A stretch of 64,000 nucleotides of DNA from Bacteroidales bacterium (GCA_014800735.1 JAAVFP010000038.1:1-64000); one strand, 5' to 3'. Counted from the stretch's first letter, positions 35,324-44,803 are shown. Notes: a model not told the origin generated them from the sequence alone. Translations and numbers: made by a program.

Positions 35324-36178
35324 ATGAAAAGCAAAGACGAATTAATCGACGACCTGCTCACACTGGCCTTTGCCGAGGATATCGGCGACGGCGACCACAC
35401 TACCCTGTCCACCATCGGCCCCGACGCTATGGGCAAGCAGCACCTGCTGGTGAAGGAAGAAGGTATCCTGGCCGGAGTGGACATAGCTCGCCGTGTGTTC
35501 GAGAAATTCGACCCCTCGCTTAAAATGACCGTATTTATTCAGGATGGTACCCGCGTGAAGCCCGGCGACATTGCCTTCGAGGTGGAGGGCCCCGTGCGCT
35601 CGCTGCTCCAGACGGAGCGCCTGATGCTCAACATCATGCAGCGCATGAGCGGCATAGCCACTGTCACCGCCCGCTATCAGGACCGCCTGGCAGGCCTCAA
35701 CACCAAGGTGCTCGACACCCGCAAGATAACCCCGGGAATGCGTATGCTCGAAAAAGAAGCCGTGCGTATCGGCGGCGGCTGCAACCACCGCATCGGTCTG
35801 TTCGACATGATTCTGATCAAGGACAACCACGTGGACTTTGCCGGTGGCATCCCCCAGGCTGTGCAGCGCGCCAAGGACTACTGCAAGGCCAAGGGCAAGG
35901 ACCTGAAAATTGAAGTGGAAGTGCGCAATACCGATGAAATCCATCAGGCCATCGCCGCAGGAGTTGACCGCATCATGCTGGACAACTTCACCCCCGAGCG
36001 CACCCGCGAGGCCGTTGAGCTCATCCGCCGCGAAGCTCCAGGCGTGGAAATCGAGTCGAGCGGTGGCATCACCTTCGACACTCTCCGCCAGTATGGCGAA
36101 ACCTGTGTCGACTTCATTTCGGTCGGTGCTCTCACCCACTCGGTCAAAGGTCTCGACCTCAGCTTCAAGCATTGCTGA
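35324..36178 (+). CDS. nadC: Nicotinate-nucleotide diphosphorylase (carboxylating)
   Basis: 284 residues of normal length for quinolinate phosphoribosyltransferase. Typical features are the N-terminal [11 protein letters not shown], the block [17 protein letters not shown] with [20 protein letters not shown] (substrate-binding Arg, His and Lys residues), and the C-terminal barrel motif [11 protein letters not shown]. It makes nicotinate mononucleotide from quinolinate and PRPP in de novo NAD synthesis. The salvage genes pncA and pncB lie less than 1 kb downstream, making this a small NAD neighbourhood. A bidirectional terminator follows. Confidence 0.97.
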   Translation: MKSKDELIDDLLTLAFAEDIGDGDHTTLSTIGPDAMGKQHLLVKEEGILAGVDIARRVFEKFDPSLKMTVFIQDGTRVKPGDIAFEVEGPVRSLLQTERLMLNIMQRMSGIATVTARYQDRLAGLNTKVLDTRKITPGMRMLEKEAVRIGGGCNHRIGLFDMILIKDNHVDFAGGIPQAVQRAKDYCKAKGKDLKIEVEVRNTDEIHQAIAAGVDRIMLDNFTPERTREAVELIRREAPGVEIESSGGITFDTLRQYGETCVDFISVGALTHSVKGLDLSFKHC

Positions 36179-36190
36179 TTATTCTCAAGT

Positions 36191-36244
36191 GATATGATAA
36201 AAGAAGCCGCCCTGGATGCCCCGGGCGGTTTCTTTTATCATATC
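36191..36244. terminator. Bidirectional terminator between nadC and the HAD gene
   Basis: A 22-bp stem with one non-Watson-Crick pair (36191-36212 with 36223-36244, 10-base loop) has A/T runs on both sides. It can end both nadC (+) and the convergent HAD gene (-), whose stop codon touches its right arm. Confidence 0.88.
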
Positions 36245-36878
36245 ATATCAAATCCTCGGCGGTGAGCTCCAGTAGGGTGTCGATTACCCGGTCCGACAGG
36301 GGGATGAGGGTGTCGCGGGGATTGGATGTTGCCAGGGCTATGACGTGGGCGCCGGCTGCCCGGCCCGCTTTGAGGCCATTGTAGGAGTCCTCGAACACGT
36401 AGCAGTCCTGCGGCGGCACGCCGAGGGCCTCGGCGGCCTTCAGATAACATTCGGGGTCGGGTTTGCCGCGGGTCACCCACGAGTCGGTCACCACCTCGGC
36501 AAAGAAATCGCGGAAGCCGGGATACATGCCGAAAAGGCGCGCCATTTTTTCATCGCCGCTGCTGGTGACGATGGCAGCAGGAATACCGGCATCGAGGAGT
36601 GCGGCGAGAAATTCCACCACGCCGGGGAACAGAGGATAGGCCATGGACTGCTCCTTTTCCTTTAGCAGTGCCATCACCGCGGGGCGGTCATCCTCGGCGA
36701 AATAGGTGGCCAGGATGTTGGGCAGCGTGGTGCCCTTGATTTTGTATGCAAATTGCTCGACGCCGGTCGGAAACTCGCGTTCGATGCTGTTCCATATTTC
36801 AGTGTAAATCGGTTCGCTGTCCACAAGCACACCATCGAGGTCAAACAATGCGGCTACTTTTCTTTGTGTCATCTTCAT
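36243..36878 (-). CDS. HAD-superfamily phosphatase (subfamily IA, beta-phosphoglucomutase-like)
   Basis: 211 residues with all HAD motifs: motif I FDLDGVLVDSE (Asp13 nucleophile, Asp15), motif II VTSSG, a Lys in RGKPDPECYL, and the motif III/IV region FEDSYNGLKAG. The cap between motifs I and II is helical. The family includes phosphosugar phosphatases and beta-phosphoglucomutases, and the substrate cannot be assigned. It lies on the opposite strand between nadC and pncA, with a divergent promoter shared with pncA, so a link with nucleotide or NAD turnover is possible but unproven. Confidence 0.9.
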   Translation of the reverse strand: MKMTQRKVAALFDLDGVLVDSEPIYTEIWNSIEREFPTGVEQFAYKIKGTTLPNILATYFAEDDRPAVMALLKEKEQSMAYPLFPGVVEFLAALLDAGIPAAIVTSSGDEKMARLFGMYPGFRDFFAEVVTDSWVTRGKPDPECYLKAAEALGVPPQDCYVFEDSYNGLKAGRAAGAHVIALATSNPRDTLIPLSDRVIDTLLELTAEDLI

Positions 36879-36892
36879 GTTTTATTTTGCTG

Positions 36893-36925
36893 CAAAATTA
36901 GCGTAAATATAACGTATTGCACAAA
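36893..36925 (-). promoter_or_regulatory. Promoter of the HAD phosphatase gene
   Basis: On the minus strand TTTG (36922-36925) and TAATTTTG (36893-36900) are spaced 21 bases apart, 15 bases before the ATG. Confidence 0.65.
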
Positions 36926-36941
36926 AATAACGGGCGGAATT

Positions 36942-36973
36942 TTTGGCGGTTTCTCGTTCGTTACGTACTTTTG
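36942..36973 (+). promoter_or_regulatory. Promoter of pncA-pncB
   Basis: TTTG (36942-36945), 20 bases, then TACTTTTG (36966-36973), a full consensus match. It lies back to back with the HAD promoter and decides the pncA start, because the longer open frame would begin inside it. Confidence 0.78.
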
Positions 36974-36999
36974 TGTTGAAAATCAGCCATCACACCTAT

Positions 37000-37569
37000 A
37001 TGCCAAACAAAATGCTCATAATAGTCGACCCGCAGAACGACTTCATCAGCGGCACTCTGCCTGTGGCCGGAGCCGAGGATGCCATGCTGGGCCTGTGTGA
37101 CTACCTAAGCCGTAATCCGGAGAAATACGACCTTATCATCGTGACGGCCGACCGCCATCCGGCCGACCACTGCTCGTTCGCCACCCGGGGTGGCCAGTGG
37201 CCGGTGCACTGCGTGAAGGACAGCGATGGCGCGGCTGTTTTCGAGCCTCTCGCCCGGGTGCTGGATACCTGCACGGCCCCAACAGTTGTGATTGGCAAGG
37301 GGCAGAATGCCGAGCGCGAGGAGTACTCCGTGTTCACCGCGCCTGAAAATTCCGAAACCATAATTCGCCTGGCCCGCGAGCATGACATCGACCAAATCGA
37401 CGTGTGCGGTCTGGCTGGCGACTACTGTGTGCTGGCAACCCTGACGGATGGCATAGAGCGCTTCGGCCACGAGCCCTTCACTGTGCTCCTGTCCTACTCC
37501 CCTTCGATTGACGGTGGCACCCGTCTGGCTGATTTCATTACCGAGAACTCCCTTAAATCCGAAAAATGA
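37000..37569 (+). CDS. pncA: Nicotinamidase (isochorismatase-family)
   Basis: 189 residues from the ATG at 37000 (the frame is open further upstream, but only within the promoter). The catalytic triad is visible: Asp10 (IIVDPQNDF), Lys100 (IGKGQN) and Cys143 (GLAGDYCV). The metal-binding Asp51 and His53 (TADRHP) are also present, as in PncA rather than other isochorismatase-like hydrolases. It hydrolyses nicotinamide to nicotinate. Its stop overlaps the pncB start (ATGA), and pncB uses its product, which strongly supports the assignment. Confidence 0.95.
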   Translation: MPNKMLIIVDPQNDFISGTLPVAGAEDAMLGLCDYLSRNPEKYDLIIVTADRHPADHCSFATRGGQWPVHCVKDSDGAAVFEPLARVLDTCTAPTVVIGKGQNAEREEYSVFTAPENSETIIRLAREHDIDQIDVCGLAGDYCVLATLTDGIERFGHEPFTVLLSYSPSIDGGTRLADFITENSLKSEK

Positions 37570-38771
37570 TACCACAGATTATAAAGCATTTCACGGATGA
37601 CGACCTGTACAAATTCACGATGTGCTGCGCCGTTATCGACAACTATCCCCGCGCTCAGGTGCGCTACACCTTCCAGGACCGCGCCCACACGTGCTACCCC
37701 GCCGGATTTGCCGACGAACTGATGGCCCAGGTGGCGATGCTTGAGGAGGTTGTGATTACGCCCGAGGAAATCGACTTCATGAAGCGCAGTTGCCCCTACA
37801 TTCCCTTCTGGTTCTACGATTATCTGCGCGGCTATCGCTACGACCGTCGCCTGGTCCGGGCCGAGCAGGACGCCGAAGGGCATCTGGAGGTACACTTCGA
37901 GGGGGCTTGGGCCGATACTATCCTGCTGGAGGTGAAGGTGCTTGCCATAATTTCCGAGCTATATTATATAATGACTGGCCAGACCGATGCCTTCGACCTC
38001 GATGATTGCTACGTCCGCTCCTACGACAAGGCCCGGCGCCTGAAAGAGAACGGCTGCTGCTTCAGCGACATGGGCACACGCCGCCGCGCGTCGATGGCCG
38101 TCCACGACACCGTGGTGCGCGCCATGGCCACTGCTCAGGCCGAGTGCCCGGGCTCGGGGTGCTTCATCGGCACCAGCAACGTGTACCTCGCCATGAAGTA
38201 CGGCCTGAAACCTATCGGAACGATGGCCCATGAGTTCGTGTGCGCCATTGCTGGCATGTTCGGACCGCTGATGGCCAACCACCTTGCCATGCGGGCGTGG
38301 TCGGCCACCTACCGCGGCGCCCTGGGCACCTTCCTCTACGACACCTACGGCTGGGAGATTTTCAGCCTGAACTTCTCGGAGGACTATGCAAATATGTTCA
38401 AGGGCCTGCGAGTGGACAGCGGCGACAACTACGAACAACTCGAAAAAATCACAGCCAAATACCGCTCGCTTGGTATCGACCCGCGCACCAAACAGGTGAT
38501 TTTCAGCAACGCGCTCAACACCGACCAGGCCATCGAGCTTCAGCACTACGCCCGCGAGCGCTGCATCCCCTCCTTCGGCATAGGCACCCATTTCACCAAC
38601 GACTTCCCGGGCATCAAGCCCCGCAACATAGTGATAAAACTCACTGCGGCGAAGATTACCGAGTCGTGGACATTTTTCAATCCCACCTGCAAGCTGAGCG
38701 AGGACCATGGCAAATACACCGGCGACCCCGAAGTGGTGGCCCGCTTCAAAGCCATCCTTCACATGGACTGA
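37566..38771 (+). CDS. pncB: Nicotinate phosphoribosyltransferase
   Basis: 401 residues, normal for bacterial PncB. Visible motifs are DLYKFTMCCAV at the N-terminus, FSDMGTRRRAS, GTSNVYLAMKYGLKPIGTMAHEF (containing the His that is phosphorylated in the ATP-coupled cycle), and the phosphate-binding FGIGTHFTNDF. It converts nicotinate and PRPP to nicotinate mononucleotide. It is translationally coupled to pncA; together they form the nicotinamide salvage route that meets the nadC product. A weak hairpin (38780-38811) without a T-run follows. Confidence 0.97.
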   Translation: MIPQIIKHFTDDDLYKFTMCCAVIDNYPRAQVRYTFQDRAHTCYPAGFADELMAQVAMLEEVVITPEEIDFMKRSCPYIPFWFYDYLRGYRYDRRLVRAEQDAEGHLEVHFEGAWADTILLEVKVLAIISELYYIMTGQTDAFDLDDCYVRSYDKARRLKENGCCFSDMGTRRRASMAVHDTVVRAMATAQAECPGSGCFIGTSNVYLAMKYGLKPIGTMAHEFVCAIAGMFGPLMANHLAMRAWSATYRGALGTFLYDTYGWEIFSLNFSEDYANMFKGLRVDSGDNYEQLEKITAKYRSLGIDPRTKQVIFSNALNTDQAIELQHYARERCIPSFGIGTHFTNDFPGIKPRNIVIKLTAAKITESWTFFNPTCKLSEDHGKYTGDPEVVARFKAILHMD

Positions 38772-38852
38772 TAGGATTTAGAGGCCGCGACCGTCAAGGC
38801 CGTGAGCCTCTGAAAGTTATAAACTTTTCAGCGTTTTATTGTAACAATTTTA

Positions 38853-38883
38853 TTGTCGGTTTCGAATATTTTTACTACTTTTG
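38853..38883 (+). promoter_or_regulatory. Promoter of purL
   Basis: TTG (38853-38855), 20 bases, TACTTTTG (38876-38883), located 25 bases before the purL ATG. Confidence 0.7.
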
Positions 38884-38908
38884 TGCCAGAAAACCAATTT
38901 ACCCCGCA

Positions 38909-41900
38909 ATGGTAGTATTTTTTGTCACTGACCGCGCGACAGCCTATGCTGTCGAAACCGACCACCAGTTTAACAACGCTGAAATCGAACAGTTGAAATG
39001 GCTGTTCGGCGGCGCCACTCCGGCAACCTCCGATGTTATCGAAGGCACATTTGTCGGACCCCGTAAAGAAATGATTAGCCCCTGGAGCACTAATGCCGTG
39101 GAGATTACCCAGAATATGGGTCTCAGCGGCATTACTCGTATCGAGGAGTTCGAAAAAGTGCCCGAAGGCCACCAGCCCGAGTACGACCCGATGCTCCGCC
39201 GCGAGTACACCAACCCCGGCACCGATGTGTTCAACATCGATGCCACGGCTGCTCCCCAGGTTGAAATCGACGACATCCGTTCCTACAACGAAACCGAGGG
39301 CCTGGCCCTGAGCGAGGACGAGGAAGAGTACCTCGACGGCCTGGCCAAGCGCCTGGGCCGCAAGCTCACCGACAGCGAAGTATTCGGCTTCTCGCAGGTG
39401 AACTCGGAGCACTGCCGTCACAAAATTTTCAACGGCACTTTCATCATCGACGGCGAGCAGAAGCCCCTGTCGCTCTTCAAGCTCATCAAGCGCACCAGCG
39501 CCGAGAACCCCAACCGCCTCGTGTCCGCCTACAAGGACAACGTGGCCTTCGTGAAGGGTCCCTCCGTCCGCCAGTTCGCCCCCGAGCGTGCCGACCAGCC
39601 CTCGTACTTCAAGGAGGACCGCATCAAGACCGTGCTCTCGCTCAAGGCCGAGACCCACAACTTCCCCACCACCGTGGAGCCCTTCAACGGCGCAGCCACC
39701 GGTAGCGGCGGCGAAATCCGCGACCGTCTGGGTGGCGGCAAGGCCAGTCTGCCCCTTGCCGGTACTGCCGTCTACATGACCTCCTACCCCCGCTTCGCAG
39801 GAGCCACCCGCCCCTGGGAGCAGGCCATTGCCGAGCGCATGTGGCTCTACCGCACTCCTTCGGACATCCTCGTGAAAGCCTCCAACGGCGCTTCCGACTT
39901 CGGTAATAAATTCGGCCAGCCACTGATTTGCGGCTCGCTCCTCACCTTCGAGCACTCCGAGAAAGAAAACACCCGTGGCTACGACAAGGTGATTATGCTT
40001 GCCGGCGGTGTGGGCTTCGCCAATAGCCGCGATGCCATCAAGGGCGAACCCGAGCCGGGCCAGTGCGTGGTGATTTCCGGTGGCGACAACTACCGCATCG
40101 GCATGGGCGGCGGCGCAGTATCGTCCGTCGACACGGGCCGCTACGAAGGCGCCATCGAGCTCAACGCCGTGCAGCGCGCCAACCCCGAGATGCAGAAGCG
40201 TGTGGCCAACCTGATCCGCGGCCTGGCCGAGAGCGCTTTCAACCCCATCGTATCCATTCACGACCACGGCGCAGGCGGTCACCTCAACGCCTTGTCGGAG
40301 CTTATTGAGCACACCGGCGGTTTCATCGACATTGACGCTCTGCCCGTGGGCGACCCCACCCTTTCGGATAAGGAAATCATCGGCAACGAGAGCCAGGAAC
40401 GCATGGGCTTCCTGCTCCGCGAGGAGGACCTCGAACTGGTTCAGCGCATTGCCGACCGCGAGCGCGCTCCGCTCTACGTTGTCGGTAAGACCGACGACAC
40501 CCACAGCCTGCACTTCGGTCACAAGGACGGCCGCTCGGCCATTGACCTTGCCGTGACCGACATGCTCGGCAACCCGCCCAAGACCATCATCGAGGACAAC
40601 AGCGTGGCAACCGAATACGACCGCGTTGAAACCGACGCCGCTCGCATCCCCGAATACCTCGAGAACGTGCTCACCCTCGAAGCCGTTGCCTGCAAGGACT
40701 GGCTCACCAACAAAGTGGACCGCAGTGTGACCGGCCGCGTTGCCCGCCAGCAGTGTGTGGGCGAACTGCAGCTGCCGCTGAGCGACTGCGGCGTGGTGGC
40801 CCTCGACTACCAGGGCCGCTCCGGTATCGCCACCTCCATCGGCCATGCTCCCCAGGTGGCCCTGGCAAGCGTTGAGGCCGGTTCGCGCCTGGCGGTTGCC
40901 GAATCGCTCACCAACATCGTGGGTGCTCAGCTGCGCGGCGGCCTTTCGGCCATCTCGCTCAGTGCCAACTGGATGTGGCCCTGCAAGAACCCCGGCGAGG
41001 ATGCAGCTCTGTACCGCGCCGTGCAGGCTTGCTCCGACTTCGTGACCGAACTGGGCATCAACATCCCCACCGGCAAGGATAGCCTGTCGATGACTCAGAA
41101 ATACGCCGACGGCAAGAAAGTGGCCGCTCCCGGCACCGTCATCATCTCGGCCGCCGGCGAGGTTGAGGACGTCCGCGCCACCGTCAGCCCCGTGCTCAAA
41201 CGCACCATCAACTCCACCCTCTATTATATCGACTTCAGCTCGGCACCCCTGGCGCTGGGTGGCTCGGCCCTGGCTCAGACCCTGGGCAAAATCGGCCGCG
41301 AAACCCCGGATGTTGCCGACACCAAGAAGTTCATGCGCGCCTTCGCCACAGTGCAGCAGCTGGTTGAAAAAGGCTACCTCTCGGCCCTCCACGATGTGAG
41401 CGCCGGCGGCCTGGTCACCACCCTGCTGGAAATGTGCTTCAGCAACGTGAAGATTGGCCTGAACTTCTACACCGACGGCTTTGCCAAGTACGGCGAAAAC
41501 GACCTGGTGAAAATCCTCTTCGCCGAGAACCCCGCCGTGGTTATCCAGGTTGATGACACCTACAAGACCTCGGCCGAAAAGATTCTGGACGCTTCTGGCG
41601 TGAAGTACTTCCCCATCGCATCGCCCATCCACAACAAGGTGCTCACCATCACCCACTCCGACCGCGAGTTCCTGGTGTCCATCCCCTCGATGCGCCGCGT
41701 ATGGTACGAAACATCCTACCAGTTCGACCGCATGCAGACCGCCAACGGCATGGCCGAAGAGCGCCGCGACAACCTTGGCCAGCAGCCCGTCACCTATAAA
41801 ATCCGCTCCAACTTCGACGGCAGCCTCGAAAGCCGCCGCCTGGCCCGCTTCCGCCGCGACGCACAGTCGGGCGTACGCGCAGCCATCATCCGCGAGAAGG

Positions 41901-42682
41901 GCGTGAACGGCGACCGCGAAATGGCCTACTCGCTCTACCACGCCGGATTCGACGTGAAGGACGTGCACATGACCGACCTGATGAGCGGCCGCGAAACCCT
42001 GGACGACATCAACATGATTGTGTTCTGCGGCGGCTTCTCCAACTCCGACGTTCTCGGCTCCGCCAAGGGCTGGGCCAGCGGCTTCCGCTGGAACGAAACC
42101 GCGCGCAACACCCTGCGCCGCTTCTTCGAGCGCGAGGACACCCTCAGCCTGGGTGTGTGCAACGGCTGCCAGCTGATGATTGAGCTCAACCTGCTGGGCG
42201 ACCGCAGCGACGACAAGCCCGTGGAAATGCTCCACAACGTGTCGCACAAGTTCGAGAGCGAGTTCGTGGCCGTGGAAATCCCGCGCAACGACAGTGTGAT
42301 GTTCAGCACCCTCGGCGGTATGCGCCTGGGCATCTGGGTTGCTCACGGCGAGGGCCGTTTCCACTTCCGCCGCCCGCTGAGCGAATCGGGCCTCAAGATT
42401 GCCGCACGCTATGCCTACGACACCTATCCCGGCAACCCCAACGGCTCGGACGAAAGCTGCGCTGCCCTGGTGAGCGCCGACGGACGCCACCTGGCCATCA
42501 TGCCTCACCTGGAGCGTGCCATCTTCCCCTGGCAGTGCGCCGTTTATCCCGCCGAGCGTCGCCGCGACGACATCACTCCCTGGATCGACGCCTTCATCAA
42601 CGCCCGCCGCTGGATTGAGCGCCGCATTTTCGGTGCCGGGGCCAACGACAAGCGCAAAATTCGCCACGCCAAGGCCGATTAA
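38909..42682 (+). CDS. purL: Phosphoribosylformylglycinamidine synthase
   Basis: 1,257 residues, the single-chain large PurL form that fuses PurS-like, synthase and glutaminase parts. The ATG at 38909 follows the promoter closely; the much longer open frame upstream passes antisense-free through pncB in another frame and is not real. Motifs include SEHCRHKIFNG, the ATP-binding region TGSGGEIRD, HDHGAGGHLNAL, and the C-terminal class I glutaminase site GVCNGCQ (nucleophile near residue 1080), with downstream His-Gly-Glu. It carries out step 4 of purine synthesis, turning FGAR into FGAM with glutamine and ATP. Confidence 0.97.
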   Translation: MVVFFVTDRATAYAVETDHQFNNAEIEQLKWLFGGATPATSDVIEGTFVGPRKEMISPWSTNAVEITQNMGLSGITRIEEFEKVPEGHQPEYDPMLRREYTNPGTDVFNIDATAAPQVEIDDIRSYNETEGLALSEDEEEYLDGLAKRLGRKLTDSEVFGFSQVNSEHCRHKIFNGTFIIDGEQKPLSLFKLIKRTSAENPNRLVSAYKDNVAFVKGPSVRQFAPERADQPSYFKEDRIKTVLSLKAETHNFPTTVEPFNGAATGSGGEIRDRLGGGKASLPLAGTAVYMTSYPRFAGATRPWEQAIAERMWLYRTPSDILVKASNGASDFGNKFGQPLICGSLLTFEHSEKENTRGYDKVIMLAGGVGFANSRDAIKGEPEPGQCVVISGGDNYRIGMGGGAVSSVDTGRYEGAIELNAVQRANPEMQKRVANLIRGLAESAFNPIVSIHDHGAGGHLNALSELIEHTGGFIDIDALPVGDPTLSDKEIIGNESQERMGFLLREEDLELVQRIADRERAPLYVVGKTDDTHSLHFGHKDGRSAIDLAVTDMLGNPPKTIIEDNSVATEYDRVETDAARIPEYLENVLTLEAVACKDWLTNKVDRSVTGRVARQQCVGELQLPLSDCGVVALDYQGRSGIATSIGHAPQVALASVEAGSRLAVAESLTNIVGAQLRGGLSAISLSANWMWPCKNPGEDAALYRAVQACSDFVTELGINIPTGKDSLSMTQKYADGKKVAAPGTVIISAAGEVEDVRATVSPVLKRTINSTLYYIDFSSAPLALGGSALAQTLGKIGRETPDVADTKKFMRAFATVQQLVEKGYLSALHDVSAGGLVTTLLEMCFSNVKIGLNFYTDGFAKYGENDLVKILFAENPAVVIQVDDTYKTSAEKILDASGVKYFPIASPIHNKVLTITHSDREFLVSIPSMRRVWYETSYQFDRMQTANGMAEERRDNLGQQPVTYKIRSNFDGSLESRRLARFRRDAQSGVRAAIIREKGVNGDREMAYSLYHAGFDVKDVHMTDLMSGRETLDDINMIVFCGGFSNSDVLGSAKGWASGFRWNETARNTLRRFFEREDTLSLGVCNGCQLMIELNLLGDRSDDKPVEMLHNVSHKFESEFVAVEIPRNDSVMFSTLGGMRLGIWVAHGEGRFHFRRPLSESGLKIAARYAYDTYPGNPNGSDESCAALVSADGRHLAIMPHLERAIFPWQCAVYPAERRRDDITPWIDAFINARRWIERRIFGAGANDKRKIRHAKAD

Positions 42683-42711
42683 GAAATTTTAACTCGCTAA
42701 ATCACCCTCTT

Positions 42712-42762
42712 CTGCCTGCAAAATGACTATCTGAAACAATATTTCAGTAATTTTGCAGGCAG
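42712..42762. promoter_or_regulatory. Long interrupted palindrome over the etfB promoter
   Basis: Perfect 13-base arms CTGCCTGCAAAAT (42712-42724) and its complement (42750-42762) enclose a second inverted repeat CTGAAA/TTTCAG (42731-42736, 42742-42747). The -7 box TAATTTTG (42748-42755) lies in the right arm, 53 bases before the etfB ATG. It could be an operator, or a purL terminator/regulatory hairpin; there is no T-run after it. Confidence 0.65.
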
Positions 42763-42807
42763 TACATAAAATCAGAATAATTTTAACAAACACTAAATAA
42801 CGCAATT

Positions 42808-43680
42808 ATGAGTTTGAACATCATAGTGCTTGCCAAGCAGGTGCCCGACACCCGCAACGTGGGCAAAGATGCGATGAAGGAAGACGGTACTATCAACCGC
42901 GCTGCCCTTCCTGCGATTTTCAATCCGGAGGACCTCAATGCTCTTGAGCAGGCTCTCCGTCTGAAGGAAACTCATCCGGGAAGCACCGTAACGATGCTGA
43001 CTATGGGTCTGCCCCGCGCAGCTGAAGTTATCCGCGAGGGCATCTTCCGCGGTGCCGATGCCGGTATCGTGCTCACCGACCGTCCTCTCGGCGGCGCCGA
43101 CACTCTGGCAACATCCTACTCGCTGGCTCAGGCTGTTAAGAAATTCGGCAACTACGACATCATCCTCGGTGGCCGCCAGGCTATCGACGGCGACACCGCC
43201 CAGGTTGGCCCCCAGATTGCCGAGAAACTCGGTATTCCCCAGGTTACCTACGCTGAGGAAATCCTCGGTGTTGAGAACGGCAAGGTGACCGTGAAGCGCC
43301 GCCTTGAAAACGGCGTTGAAACCGTGGTTGCTCCCCTGCCCTGCGTGGTGACAGTGAACGGCACCGCTGCCGACTGCCGCCCCCGCAACGCACGCCGCGT
43401 GATGCAGTACAAGTATGCCTGCTCCCCCAGCGAAGCTGCCAAGCTTCCCGAGCAGATTGCCGCCCTGGTGGCCAAACGCCCCGAGCTCACCATCCCCGAG
43501 TGGAGCGCAGCCTTCATCGAGGCTGACCCCGAGCAGATTGGTCTGCCCGGCTCCCCCACAAAGGTGAAGACCGTGGAGAACGTCGTGTTCACCGCCAAGG
43601 AAAGCCGCCGTCTGGACAACAACGACGAGCAAATCGAAGAGCTCATCAAGGAACTCATTGCCAATCACACCATCGGCTGA
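42808..43680 (+). CDS. etfB: Electron transfer flavoprotein beta subunit
   Basis: 290 residues. N-terminal LNIIVLAKQVPDT, the AMP/FAD-binding region GGRQAIDGDTAQVGPQIAEKLG, and the Cys-bearing PLPCVVTVNG block match EtfB. EtfA and EtfB form a heterodimer that passes electrons between acyl-CoA dehydrogenases and other carriers. It is the first gene of an etfB-etfA-acyl-CoA dehydrogenase unit, 36 bases before etfA. Whether this ETF bifurcates electrons cannot be decided by eye. Confidence 0.95.
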   Translation: MSLNIIVLAKQVPDTRNVGKDAMKEDGTINRAALPAIFNPEDLNALEQALRLKETHPGSTVTMLTMGLPRAAEVIREGIFRGADAGIVLTDRPLGGADTLATSYSLAQAVKKFGNYDIILGGRQAIDGDTAQVGPQIAEKLGIPQVTYAEEILGVENGKVTVKRRLENGVETVVAPLPCVVTVNGTAADCRPRNARRVMQYKYACSPSEAAKLPEQIAALVAKRPELTIPEWSAAFIEADPEQIGLPGSPTKVKTVENVVFTAKESRRLDNNDEQIEELIKELIANHTIG

Positions 43681-43716
43681 TGCAGCCCTAACCCAATCAA
43701 AGACACATTCAAAGCT

Positions 43717-44745
43717 ATGGCAGATAAAAATAACCTCATAGTCTACTGTGAATACGACGAAGGCCGTATCGCCGATGTCAGCCTCGAACTCCTCACCAAG
43801 GGCCGCGTGCTGGCCGACCGCCTGGGCGTGAAACTGGAAGCCGTCGTTATCGGCGACAAGCTCGACAAAATCGAGGACCAGATTTTCCCCTACGGCGCCG
43901 ATACCGTATATAAAGTAGAAGACTCCCGTCTGTTCCCCTACACCACCAACCCCCACGCTGCGGTGCTCATCAACCTCTTCCGCGAAATCGAGCCACAGAT
44001 TTGCCTCATGGGCGCCACCTGCATTGGCCGCGACCTCGGTCCCCGCGTCAGCTCGTGCCTGCACAGCGGTCTGACCGCCGACTGCACCGCCCTTGAAATC
44101 GGCGACCACAAGGACCCCAAGACCGGCAAGGAATACACCGAGCTGCTCTACCAGATTCGCCCCGCATTCGGTGGCAACATCGTGGCAACCATCGTCAACC
44201 CCGAGTGCCGTCCCCAGATGGCCACCGTGCGCGAGGGTGTGATGAAGAAAGAAATCTTCAACGCCGACCACCGCGGCGAGGTTGTCAACCTGGACGCTAA
44301 GAAATATGTTGACGATGCCGACTTCGCTGTCGAAATCATCGACCGCCACATCGAGAAGTCCAAAATCAACATCAAGAACTCCCCCATCATCGTGGCCGGC
44401 GGCTACGGTGTGGGCAGCAAGGAGAACTTCGACATGCTCCACGAGCTTGCCGCAACCCTCGGTGCCGAAGTCGGCGCCAGCCGTGCTGCCGTGGATGCCG
44501 GTTTCACCGAGCACGCACGCCAGATTGGCCAGACCGGTGTCACCGTCCGTCCCAAGCTCTACATTGCCTGCGGCATCTCCGGCCAGATTCAGCACATCGC
44601 CGGCATGCAGGAGAGCTCCATCATCCTCTCTATCAACAACGACCCCAACGCACCCATCAACACCATCGCCGACTACGTCATCACCGGCGACATCGAGGAA
44701 GTTGTGCCCAAACTCATTAAATATTACAAGAAAAATTCCAAGTAA
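43717..44745 (+). CDS. etfA: Electron transfer flavoprotein alpha subunit
   Basis: 342 residues. The C-terminal FAD domain is clear: IVAGGYGVGSKENFDML, AVDAGF, the signature CGISGQIQHIAGMQESSIIL and INNDPNAPI. The N-terminal half has the ETF alpha/beta fold. There is no ferredoxin-like extension. It sits between etfB and the acyl-CoA dehydrogenase gene (58-base gap). Confidence 0.96.
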   Translation: MADKNNLIVYCEYDEGRIADVSLELLTKGRVLADRLGVKLEAVVIGDKLDKIEDQIFPYGADTVYKVEDSRLFPYTTNPHAAVLINLFREIEPQICLMGATCIGRDLGPRVSSCLHSGLTADCTALEIGDHKDPKTGKEYTELLYQIRPAFGGNIVATIVNPECRPQMATVREGVMKKEIFNADHRGEVVNLDAKKYVDDADFAVEIIDRHIEKSKINIKNSPIIVAGGYGVGSKENFDMLHELAATLGAEVGASRAAVDAGFTEHARQIGQTGVTVRPKLYIACGISGQIQHIAGMQESSIILSINNDPNAPINTIADYVITGDIEEVVPKLIKYYKKNSK

Positions 44746-44803
44746 TCAACCGTACCGAACGGAACCGATACCGAATTTTTCCAACTAAAGAATAAAGAAA
44801 GCT

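Noticed and set aside
34230-36900. Replication origin at the change from minus- to plus-strand genes, with dnaB in the window
   Set aside because: No dnaA gene, no cluster of DnaA boxes was seen, and strand bias changes like this are common. A GC-skew plot of the genome would decide.
38780-38827. Terminator after pncB
   Set aside because: The stem is only 6 bp with a long loop and no T-run, so I left it as a remark only.
38240-38908. Upstream extension of the purL frame through pncB
   Set aside because: It runs in a different frame through a conserved pncB, and the promoter at 38853-38883 lies inside it; the ATG at 38909 gives a normal PurL N-terminus.
38828-42667. A ~1,279-codon open frame antisense to purL
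   Set aside because: It mirrors purL codon bias (GC-rich third positions) and encodes a low-complexity Val/Gly/His-rich sequence without domains.
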